NCBI RefSeq assembly: GCF_016863095.1
Contig: NZ_BOOF01000075.1
Span: 1 to 33,572, forward strand
Direction of reading: 5' to 3'
DNA: 33,572 nucleotides
Origin: Microbispora siamensis
GTDB lineage: Bacteria; Actinomycetota; Actinomycetes; Streptosporangiales; Streptosporangiaceae
Shown: positions 13,910-20,930 of the stretch, in pieces
Layout of the letters: each line of letters starts with the position of its first letter
Numbering within the stretch: position 1 is the first letter of the stretch
Made by a program: the position numbers and the translations under genes
The notes under the pieces: generated by a model
Told to the model about the DNA's origin: nothing
What the model saw: only the letters and a program-made list of their open reading frames with translations
Databases searched by the model: none

Positions 13910-15216
13910 GCCACCACGCCCTCGGGCGCGCCGAACTCCTGGAAGGCGATGGCCTTCTCGATGGGGTAGTGCTCCCGGCCCAGGATCTGGCTGATGATCC
14001 ACGAGTTGCGGTAGGGGCCCATGCCGAGGTCGGGGGAGGTGACGCTGTGGGCGTGGGTGGCGCCGTTCTGCACGAAGATCCCCCGGCCGGTGACGTCGAC
14101 GCTGTAGTTCCTGGCCACGTCCAACCGGCCGTGCCGGTCCCACCGGATCCGGTCGCGTACGGGGTCGAGGAAGGCGGGGGGCTCGTAGCGGTAGCCCGTG
14201 GCCAGCACGAGCCCCTGGGTGACGAGCGTGAAGTCGCGCTCCTGCTCCACGTGGCGCAGCCCGAGCGTGTACTCGCCCCGGCCGGCGTCGTAGGCCGCCT
14301 CGCGCAGCTCGGTGCAGGTCAGCAGCCGGGTGGGGATCGGGCCGCCGACGGTCTTGGCGTACAGCAGGTCGAAGATCTCGTTGATCAGCGCCGCGTCGAT
14401 GCCCTTGTAGAGGCCCTTCTGCTCGGCTTCGAGGCGATATCGGGTGTCCTCGGGAAGCGCATGGAAGTAGTCGACGTACTCGGGGGAGGTCATCTCCAGG
14501 GTCAGCTTGGTGTATTCCAGGGGGAAGAACCGCGGGGACCTGGTCACCCAGTTCAGCCGGTAGCCGCGGGTGTCGATGTCGGCCAGCAGGTCGCGGTAGA
14601 TCTCGGCGGCGCTCTGCCCGCTGCCGACGATCGTGATGCTCTCCTTCGCCTGCAGCGCGGCCTTGGCGTCGAGGTAGCCGGCGTTGTGGACGAGGTCGCC
14701 GCCGAGGCCCCGGCAGGCCTCCGGCACGTACGGCGGGGTGCCGGTGCCGAGCACGAGGTGCGGGGCCCGGTGCTCGGTCTCACGGTGCTCGGTCTCCTCG
14801 CCGCCGTCGGTGACCGCGCGTACGACGTAGTGGCCGTCGGCCTCGTCGTACGTCACCGAGGTCACCCGGTGACCGAAGCGGACGCTCCGCAGCCGCGCGG
14901 CGGCCCACCGGCAGTACGCGTCGTATTCGGCGCGGAGCTGGTAGAAGCTCTCGCGGATGTAGAAGGGATACAGCCTGCCGGTCTCCTTCAGGTAGTTGAG
15001 GAAGGAGTAGGGCGAGGTGGGGTCGGCCAGCGTGACGAGGTCGGCGATGAACGGCGTCTGCAGCGTCACGGAGTCGAGCATCATGCCCGGGTGCCAGGCG
15101 AAGCCGGGCCTCGCCTCCAGGAACACGCCGTCGAGCTCGGCGATGGGCTCGGCGAGGCAGGCCAGGCCCAGGTTGAACGGCCCCAGCCCGATCGCGACGA
15201 AGTCATGAGTGGACAT
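13906..15216 (-). CDS. desB: Cadaverine N-monooxygenase DesB
   Basis: The 436-residue flavin N-hydroxylase is of the lysine/ornithine/cadaverine class. The FAD motif is AIGLGPFNLGLACL (residues 8-21), and the substrate/FAD region includes MMLDSVTLQTPFIADLVTLADPTSPYSFLNYL. The NADPH motif TIVGSGQSAAEIYRDLL lies near residue 200, and VLATGYRYEPP is the C-terminal ATGY signature. DesB converts cadaverine to N-hydroxycadaverine with NADPH and O2. It overlaps desA by 14 bp and desC by 4 bp, so is translationally coupled on both sides. The C-terminus (GREHYPIEKAIAFQEFG) is typical for the family. Confidence 0.95.
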   Translation of the reverse strand: MSTHDFVAIGLGPFNLGLACLAEPIAELDGVFLEARPGFAWHPGMMLDSVTLQTPFIADLVTLADPTSPYSFLNYLKETGRLYPFYIRESFYQLRAEYDAYCRWAAARLRSVRFGHRVTSVTYDEADGHYVVRAVTDGGEETEHRETEHRAPHLVLGTGTPPYVPEACRGLGGDLVHNAGYLDAKAALQAKESITIVGSGQSAAEIYRDLLADIDTRGYRLNWVTRSPRFFPLEYTKLTLEMTSPEYVDYFHALPEDTRYRLEAEQKGLYKGIDAALINEIFDLLYAKTVGGPIPTRLLTCTELREAAYDAGRGEYTLGLRHVEQERDFTLVTQGLVLATGYRYEPPAFLDPVRDRIRWDRHGRLDVARNYSVDVTGRGIFVQNGATHAHSVTSPDLGMGPYRNSWIISQILGREHYPIEKAIAFQEFGAPEGVVA

Positions 15217-16726
15217 GCGTTACCTCCGGGTGGTCGGCGAGCGGGGCGAGGTCGTCCACGTACCGCTGGGCGTGTCCGGCGAGGAGGTCGAGGACGTGTG
15301 CGACGTCGTCCAGCGTGGTCTCCGGGTTGAGCAGGGTGAACTTCAGGTAGTGGCGGCCGTCGACCGTGGTCCCGGCGACGACGGCGTCGCCGGAGGCGGC
15401 CAGGGCCTCGCGGGCGTACAGGTTCGCGTCGTCGGCGAGCTTGCGGCCCGGACCTTCCGGCGGCAGGTAGCGGAAGACCAGCGTGCTCAGCGGCGACTTC
15501 GCGACGACCTCGAAGCGGGGGTCGGCGGCGACCAGGGCGTACGCCTGCGCCGCGCGGTCCACGACCTCGTCGAACAGCTCGCCGACCGCGTCCGGGCCCA
15601 TCACCCGCAGCGTCAGCCAGAGCTTGAGCGCGTCGAAGCGGCGGGTGGTCTGCAGGCTCTTGTCCACCTGGTTGGGGATCCCGCGCTCGGCCATCCGCCG
15701 GGGGTTGAGGTAGTCGGCGTGGTGGGCCGCGTGCCGCAGCACCGCGCCGTCGCGCACCAGCACGGCGCTCGAACTGACCGGCTGAAAGAAGGACTTGTGG
15801 AAGTCGACGGTGACCGAGTCGGCCCGCTCGATGCCGTCGAGCAGGTGCCGCCGCCTGCGGGAGACCAGCAGCCCGCAGCCGTACGCCGCGTCCACGTGCA
15901 GCCACACTCCAGCGGCTTCGCCCACCCCGGTCGATTTTTTACACAGATCTGCGATCTCCGGCAGGGGGTCGATCGAGCCGAAGTCGGTGGTGCCAGCGGT
16001 GGCCACCACTGCCATGACCACCAGTCCGGCGCGGCGGCAGCGGTCGAGTTCGCGGGCGAGCGCGGCCGGCCGCATCCGCCGGTCGGCGTCGGTCTCCACG
16101 GTGACGACGGCGTCCGGCCCGAGACCGAGCAGGTTCGCCGCCTTGCGCACGCTGAAGTGCCCGGCCTCCGACGTGATCACGCGCAGCCGCGACGGGACGG
16201 CGCCGGCGATCGCATGAGCCTCCTCGCGGGCGAGCAGCAGGGCGTGGAGGTTCGACTGGGTGCCGCCGCTGGTGAAGACACCGTCGGCGGCGGGGCCGAA
16301 GCCGATCCGGCCGGCCGTCCACTCGATCAGGCGGCGCTCGATGAGCGTGCCGCCCGCGCTCTGGTCCCACGTGTCGAGCGAGGAGTTCACCGCCGACAGC
16401 ACCGCCTCCCCCAGCAGCGCGGGGATCACCACCGGGCAGTTGAGGTGCGCCAGGTAGCGGGGGTGGTGGAAGTAGACGGCGTCGCGCAGGTAGACCCGTT
16501 CGAGCTCGTCGAGGGCGGCGGCGTGGTCGTGCAGCGGCCGTTCGAGGTCGATCGCGGCGATCTCCGGCGCGAGCCGTTCCGGGGACACGCCGCTGAACGG
16601 CCGGTCGGCGCGCCGGATCCGGTCCGCCACCCGCTCGGTCCCCGCGGCCATCGCCCGCCGGTACCCCTCCACTGTGCGGTCGTTGAACAGGTACGGCCGC
16701 GCGGCCCCGGCATGGGGATAGGTCAT
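15203..16726 (-). CDS. desA: PLP-dependent lysine decarboxylase DesA
   Basis: The 507-residue group II decarboxylase carries VFTSGGTQSNLHALLLAREEA, LHVDAAYGCG (PLP Asp) and DSVTVDFHKSFFQPVSSSA with the Schiff-base Lys (residue 311 from this start). DesA makes cadaverine from lysine, the first step to desferrioxamine. ATG at 16726 is preferred over the ATG two codons earlier because AAGGA then lies 5 nt upstream. A near-consensus iron box sits 22-40 bp before the start, so the operon should be shut when iron is replete. One oddity: before the HVDAAYG motif is a short insertion (CKKSTGVGEAAGVW) encoded partly by AAA AAA in a locally AT-rich patch (about 15930-15955). Confidence 0.95.
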   Translation of the reverse strand: MTYPHAGAARPYLFNDRTVEGYRRAMAAGTERVADRIRRADRPFSGVSPERLAPEIAAIDLERPLHDHAAALDELERVYLRDAVYFHHPRYLAHLNCPVVIPALLGEAVLSAVNSSLDTWDQSAGGTLIERRLIEWTAGRIGFGPAADGVFTSGGTQSNLHALLLAREEAHAIAGAVPSRLRVITSEAGHFSVRKAANLLGLGPDAVVTVETDADRRMRPAALARELDRCRRAGLVVMAVVATAGTTDFGSIDPLPEIADLCKKSTGVGEAAGVWLHVDAAYGCGLLVSRRRRHLLDGIERADSVTVDFHKSFFQPVSSSAVLVRDGAVLRHAAHHADYLNPRRMAERGIPNQVDKSLQTTRRFDALKLWLTLRVMGPDAVGELFDEVVDRAAQAYALVAADPRFEVVAKSPLSTLVFRYLPPEGPGRKLADDANLYAREALAASGDAVVAGTTVDGRHYLKFTLLNPETTLDDVAHVLDLLAGHAQRYVDDLAPLADHPEVTHVHS

Positions 16727-16747
16727 TGTCATCCTTACCGTAAGGAG

Positions 16748-16766
16748 TTAGGTTAGGCGAACCTAA
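16748..16766. promoter_or_regulatory. Iron box (DmdR/IdeR/DtxR operator) upstream of desA
   Basis: TTAGGTTAGGCGAACCTAA differs at one position from the actinobacterial iron-box consensus TTAGGTTAGGCTAACCTAA. Its arms extend to a perfect 10-bp inverted repeat (16745-16754 and 16760-16769). Fe2+-loaded DtxR-family repressor here would silence desABCD. It lies in the 84-bp gap between the binding-protein stop and desA. Confidence 0.93.
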
Positions 16767-16816
16767 CTCGTGGGAGTCGACACGTGTCCCCGGGTGATTT
16801 CTCTGAAGAAGCGTGG

Positions 16817-17842
16817 TCAGCCGAGCTTCTTGGCGTTCCGGATCGCCGTCGCCAGGTTCTCCAGGATCGGCGCGGCTCCGGCGTACGAGAAGCGCGGCAC
16901 GGGGTCCCAGGCGACGACCTGGTCGGCCTTGACGGCGGGCAGCTTGGCCCAGGACGGCTTGGACGCCAGGTCCTTGGGCTGCAGCGCGGTGCTGCGGTTG
17001 TCGAGCAGGATCACGTCGGCGTCGTACTTGTCGGCGTTCTCCCAGCTCAGGTTCTCGTAGTAGCCGCCCTCGCCGGGCTTTTCCGGCTTGACGACGTCGA
17101 CTCCGAGCTGGGCGAAGTACATGAGGTCGGTGTTGACCTCCGGATTGGACACGTACAGCACGTCGGGGCTGCCGGAGGCGGCCAGCACCTTGATCCCGGG
17201 GTTCTCCGCGACCGCCTTGCGCACGCTCTCGGCGGCGGCCTCGAACCTGGCCTTGGCCTCGGCGACCTTCGGGGCCTTGAGGTCCGCGCCCAGCGACTCG
17301 GCGAGGGCGGCGTAACGCTCGATCGGCTCGGTCATCGGGACGCGGGCCGTGCTGATCGCCACCGTGGGGGCGAGCTTGACGATCTTGTCCTTGCTCTCGT
17401 CCGGGACGTACCACAGGGCCCCGGGGTCGTACATGTGCGTGACGAGAAGCTCGGGACGCAGCGCCGCGTACTTCTCGATGTTGAACTCGCCCCAGACGTT
17501 GCCGAGGATCGTGACCTTGTTCACGTCCAGGTCGCCGGCCTGGGGGTCGGGGGAGCCGTCGGCGCGCTTCGTCTCGCCGAAGACGCCGGCGACCTTCTGC
17601 TGCAGTCCGTAGTCGGCGAGCACCGCCGCCGTCCCGGTGAACGCCACGACCCGCGACGGGACGGCCCCGAGCGTGATCGTCTCCTTCCTGTCGTCGGTGA
17701 AGGACCACGACTTCGCGCTCTGACCTGCGGTGGAGGGCGCCGGATCGCTCGACCCGCAGGCGGCCAGCGCCAGGGTGAGTACGGCGGCTCCGCCCGCCGC
17801 GAAAAGGCCGCGACGGGACATGGGGGAGTTCAGGTTTCGCAC
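16817..17842 (-). CDS. Ferric-siderophore ABC transporter substrate-binding lipoprotein (DesE-like)
   Basis: The 341-residue protein has a signal with a twin-Arg (MSRRGLF) and a lipobox LALAAC, giving a lipid-anchored Cys29. The mature part is a class III binding protein: TITLGAVPSRVVAFTGTAAVLADYGL, KYAALRPELLVTHMYDPGALWYVPDES, IKVLAASGSPDVLYVSNPE, YDADVILLDNRSTAL and VPRFSYAGAAPILENLATAIRNAKKLG. Its place between desA and divergent FecCD permeases, with an iron box 47 bp upstream of the start, marks it as the ferrioxamine receptor. GTG at 17842 with a GAGAGAAAGA stretch upstream is the chosen start; ATG at residue 8 is the alternative. It is in the same orientation as desABCD but separated by the desA iron box. 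Confidence 0.9.
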   Translation of the reverse strand: MRNLNSPMSRRGLFAAGGAAVLTLALAACGSSDPAPSTAGQSAKSWSFTDDRKETITLGAVPSRVVAFTGTAAVLADYGLQQKVAGVFGETKRADGSPDPQAGDLDVNKVTILGNVWGEFNIEKYAALRPELLVTHMYDPGALWYVPDESKDKIVKLAPTVAISTARVPMTEPIERYAALAESLGADLKAPKVAEAKARFEAAAESVRKAVAENPGIKVLAASGSPDVLYVSNPEVNTDLMYFAQLGVDVVKPEKPGEGGYYENLSWENADKYDADVILLDNRSTALQPKDLASKPSWAKLPAVKADQVVAWDPVPRFSYAGAAPILENLATAIRNAKKLG

Positions 17843-17888
17843 GGTTCGTCTTTCTCTCGCGGGCCGGGGCCTTGGGGTTGATCGCTAG

Positions 17889-17907
17889 TTAGGTTACCCT
17901 TACCTAA
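17889..17907. promoter_or_regulatory. Iron box between divergent binding-protein and permease genes
   Basis: TTAGGTTACCCTTACCTAA matches the iron-box consensus at 16 of 19 positions, with both outer arms intact. It lies in the 119-bp divergent region between the lipoprotein gene (17842) and the permease gene (17962), so one site can control both uptake transcripts. Confidence 0.88.
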
Positions 17908-17961
17908 GTTCTTGTCCAGAGGGGCGGTGAAAATCGTCCCCTGCCCCCACCGGAGCAGTTC

Positions 17962-19002
17962 GTGGTCGTCACAGAGTCCTCGCAGATCAGCGCGCCTGCG
18001 CCGGTGCCGCGAAAACGCGCGCAGAACGCCCGGCGCGCCGCGGCGCTGCTGGGCTCGGCGATCGCGCTGGCCGTCGTCCTCGTGCTCAGCCTCGGGCTCG
18101 GCGCCCGGCAGCGCTCCCCGGCCGAGGTCTGGCACGGGCTTTTCGACGCCGACTCGGCCGCCTACACGGTCGTCCACCAGATGCGGCTGCCGCGCACCCT
18201 CCTCGGGCTGCTCGCCGGAGTCGCGCTGGGGGTCGCGGGCGGCGTCATGCAGGCGCTGACCCGCAACCCGCTGGCCGACCCCGGCCTGCTGGGGATCAAC
18301 GCGGGCGCCTCGGCGGCGGTGGCCACGGCCGCCGGACTGCTGGGCGTGGCGTCGTTCCAGGGCTACGTCTGGTTCGCCCTCGCCGGGGCGGCGGCCGTGT
18401 CCGTGCTGGTGTACGCCGTGGGCGGCGGGCGGGCGGCCACCCCGGCGCGGCTGGCGCTCGCGGGAGCCGCCATCAACGCGGCGCTCTACTCGTACGTGAA
18501 CGGGACGATGCTGCTCGACTCGGCCTCGCTGGAGACCATGCGCTTCTGGACGGTCGGCTCACTGGCGAGCGCGCAGGGCGAGACGGCGGCCATGATGACG
18601 CCGTTCATCGCGGCGGGCCTGCTGCTGGCTCTGGCCCTGGCCAGGCCGCTCAACGCGCTCGCGCTCGGCGACGACTCGGCGCGCTCGCTCGGCGCGCACC
18701 CCGCCCGGGTGCGCGCGGGCGCCATCGTGGCGGTGACGCTGCTGTGCGGGGCGGCGACGGCGGCCTGCGGGCCCATCGTCTTCGTCGGGCTCATGGTGCC
18801 GCACCTCGTCCGCGCGCTGACCGGCCCCGACCAGCGCTGGATGCTCCCCTGCTGCGCGCTGCTCGCGCCCGTGCTGCTGCTCGGCGCCGACGTGCTCGGG
18901 CGGCTGGTGGCCAGGCCCGGCGAACTGCAGGCGGGCATCGTCACGGCGGTGCTGGGCGGCCCGCTGTTCCTGTACTTCGTGCGAAGGAAGGTCCGCGCAT
19001 GA
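17962..19002 (+). CDS. FecCD/BtuC-type iron-siderophore permease subunit 1
   Basis: The 346-residue inner-membrane permease has about ten helices and standard FecCD motifs: MRLPRTLLGLLAGVALGVAGGVMQALTRNPLADPGLLGINAGAS, LALAGAAINAALYSY, ARSLGAHPARVRAGAIVAVTLLCGAATAACGPIVFVGLMVPHLVR (ATPase coupling region), VLGRLVARPGELQAGIVTAVLGGPLFLYFV. It pairs with the next permease to form the heterodimeric pore. GTG at 17962 has CGGAG about 7 nt upstream. It is the first gene of the plus-strand iron-regulated operon. The stop overlaps the next gene as ATGA. Confidence 0.94.
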   Translation: MVVTESSQISAPAPVPRKRAQNARRAAALLGSAIALAVVLVLSLGLGARQRSPAEVWHGLFDADSAAYTVVHQMRLPRTLLGLLAGVALGVAGGVMQALTRNPLADPGLLGINAGASAAVATAAGLLGVASFQGYVWFALAGAAAVSVLVYAVGGGRAATPARLALAGAAINAALYSYVNGTMLLDSASLETMRFWTVGSLASAQGETAAMMTPFIAAGLLLALALARPLNALALGDDSARSLGAHPARVRAGAIVAVTLLCGAATAACGPIVFVGLMVPHLVRALTGPDQRWMLPCCALLAPVLLLGADVLGRLVARPGELQAGIVTAVLGGPLFLYFVRRKVRA

Positions 19003-20039
19003 GTGCAGTAGGGCCCATGCCCGTCCGAAGGATCGCCGGTGGCATGACCCCGCGGCTCAGGGCCGTCGCCGTGGGAGCCGGCTGCCTGCTGCTCGCGCTC
19101 GTCTTCGGCGTGCTCGCGGTCGGCGGCGGCGACTATCCGATGAGCCCCTCCGACGTCGTACGCACCGTCCTGGGCGGCGGCAGCCCGGCCGAGGACTTCA
19201 TCGTGCACGAGCTTCGGCTGCCCCGCGTGGTCACCGCGCTGCTCGTGGGCGCCGCCCTCGCGCTGGCCGGCGCGGTCTTCCAGTCGCTCGTACGCAACCC
19301 GCTGGGCAGCCCGGACCTGCTGGGGTTCACCCAGGGCTCGGCGGCCGGGGCGCTCCTCGTGGTCGTCACGGGAGGCGGCAGCGCGGCACTCGCGGGCGGC
19401 GCGGTGCTCGGCGGGGTCGTCACCGGAGCGGTCATCTACGCGCTGGCCTGGCGCGGCGGCCTGCACGGGCACCGCCTCGTGCTGGTGGGCATCGGCGCCA
19501 CCGCGATCCTCACCGGCGTCAACGGCTACCTGCTGACCCGGGGACGGCTGATGGAGGCTGCGCGGGCCATGCTGTGGCTCACCGGCAGCCTGGACGGGCG
19601 CGGCTGGGAGGACGTCCTCCCGCTGCTCGTCGCGATGGCGGTGCTGGCGCCGGTGGTGCTGCTCGGCTGCGCCCGCCCGCTGGCGATCACGGAGATGGGC
19701 GACGACCTGGCGCGGGGCCTCGGCGTACGGGTGCAGGGCCTGCGGCTGGTCCTGCTGGGTGCGGCCGTGCTGCTCACCTCCCTGGCGGCGGCGGCCGCAG
19801 GGCCGGTGTCGTTCGTCGCGCTCACCGCCCCGCACCTGGCCAGGCGGATGACCCGGGCGCCCGGGCCGAACCTGCTCGCCGCGACGTGCACGGGCGCGGC
19901 GCTGCTGACGGGCGCCGACCTGGCCGCGCAGCGGCTGTTCGCGGGCCACCAGCTGCCCGTCGGGGTGGTGACGGGGGTGCTCGGCGGCGGCTACCTCGTC
20001 TGGCTGCTCGCCGCCCAGCGGAAGGCGGGACGGATATGA
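18999..20039 (+). CDS. FecCD/BtuC-type iron-siderophore permease subunit 2
   Basis: The 346-residue second FecCD permease carries LRLPRVVTALLVGAALALAGAVFQSLVRNPLGSPDLLGFTQGSAAGA, LVLVGIGATAILTGVNGYLL, DLARGLGVRVQGLRLVLLGAAVLLTSLAAAAAGPVSFVALTAPHLAR and QLPVGVVTGVLGGGYLVWLL. The ATG at 18999 overlaps the previous stop (ATGA) and has GAAGGAAGG 8 nt upstream. The C-terminus overlaps the ATPase gene, again as ATGA. The two permeases are homologous but clearly diverged, as in FhuB-half or FepD/FepG pairs. It acts in ferric-hydroxamate import with the lipoprotein and ATPase. Confidence 0.94.
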   Translation: MSAVGPMPVRRIAGGMTPRLRAVAVGAGCLLLALVFGVLAVGGGDYPMSPSDVVRTVLGGGSPAEDFIVHELRLPRVVTALLVGAALALAGAVFQSLVRNPLGSPDLLGFTQGSAAGALLVVVTGGGSAALAGGAVLGGVVTGAVIYALAWRGGLHGHRLVLVGIGATAILTGVNGYLLTRGRLMEAARAMLWLTGSLDGRGWEDVLPLLVAMAVLAPVVLLGCARPLAITEMGDDLARGLGVRVQGLRLVLLGAAVLLTSLAAAAAGPVSFVALTAPHLARRMTRAPGPNLLAATCTGAALLTGADLAAQRLFAGHQLPVGVVTGVLGGGYLVWLLAAQRKAGRI

Positions 20040-20905
20040 CCCAGACGATCGAGCACGGAATCAGCGGGCACGGGAACGGAGTGGCGGGCATGCACGACGA
20101 CGGGCCGCGCCTGAGCGGCAGCGCGCTGACGCTCTCTTACGACAAGAGGGTCGTCGCCGAGAACCTCGACGTGACCATCCCCGGCCGGTCCTTCACCGTG
20201 ATCATCGGGCCCAACGCCTGCGGCAAGTCCACGCTGCTGCGCGCATTGGCGCGCACGCTCCGGCCCGCCGCCGGGACCGTGCTGCTCGACGGGCGGGACA
20301 TCACCTCCCTGCCCGCCAGGAAGGTCGCCAGGACCCTCGGCCTGCTGCCCCAGACGTCCGTCGCGCCGGACGGCATCACGGTCGCCGAACTGGTCGGCCG
20401 GGGGCGCTATCCCCACCAGCGGCTGCTGCGCCAGTGGTCGGCGGACGACGAGCGGGTGGTGCGCGAGTCGATGGAGGCCACCGGGGTAGCCGACCTGGCC
20501 GGACGCATGGTCGACGAGCTGTCCGGGGGGCAGCGCCAGCGCGTGTGGATCGCGATGGCGCTGGCGCAGGAGACGCCGCTGCTGCTCCTGGACGAGCCGA
20601 CGACCTACCTGGACATCGCCCACCAGATCGAGGTCCTCGACCTGTGCGCCCGCCTGCACGAGGAGCGCGGACGCACGCTTGTGGCGGTGCTCCACGACCT
20701 CAACCACGCCGCCCGCTACGCCACCCATCTGATCGCGATGCGCGACGGCCGGGTCGTGGCCGCCGGGGCGCCCGGGGAGGTCATGACCGCCGACCTGGTG
20801 GAGGAGGTCTTCCGGCTGCCCTGCCGGGTGATCGACGACCCGGAGACGGGCACTCCCCTGGTCGTTCCCGCCGCCCGCCGCCGTACGGAATCGGCCACAC
20901 GGTGA
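20036..20905 (+). CDS. Iron-siderophore ABC transporter ATPase (FecE/FhuC type)
   Basis: The 289-residue ABC ATPase has Walker A GPNACGKSTLLRAL, Q-loop LLPQTSVAPDGITVAELVGRGRYPHQ (typical of FecE/FhuC), signature LSGGQRQRVWIAMALAQ, Walker B LLLLDEPTTYLDIAHQ and H-switch VLHDLNHAARYATH. It powers the two FecCD permeases. About 25 residues precede the ABC domain, so an internal ATG (at MHDDGPRL) is a possible alternative start. The ATG at 20036 is coupled by ATGA to the permease gene. The gap to desG is 25 bp, so transcription likely continues. Confidence 0.95.
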   Translation: MTQTIEHGISGHGNGVAGMHDDGPRLSGSALTLSYDKRVVAENLDVTIPGRSFTVIIGPNACGKSTLLRALARTLRPAAGTVLLDGRDITSLPARKVARTLGLLPQTSVAPDGITVAELVGRGRYPHQRLLRQWSADDERVVRESMEATGVADLAGRMVDELSGGQRQRVWIAMALAQETPLLLLDEPTTYLDIAHQIEVLDLCARLHEERGRTLVAVLHDLNHAARYATHLIAMRDGRVVAAGAPGEVMTADLVEEVFRLPCRVIDDPETGTPLVVPAARRRTESATR

Positions 20906-20930
20906 TGGGGATTCCATCGGAGACGGTGTC

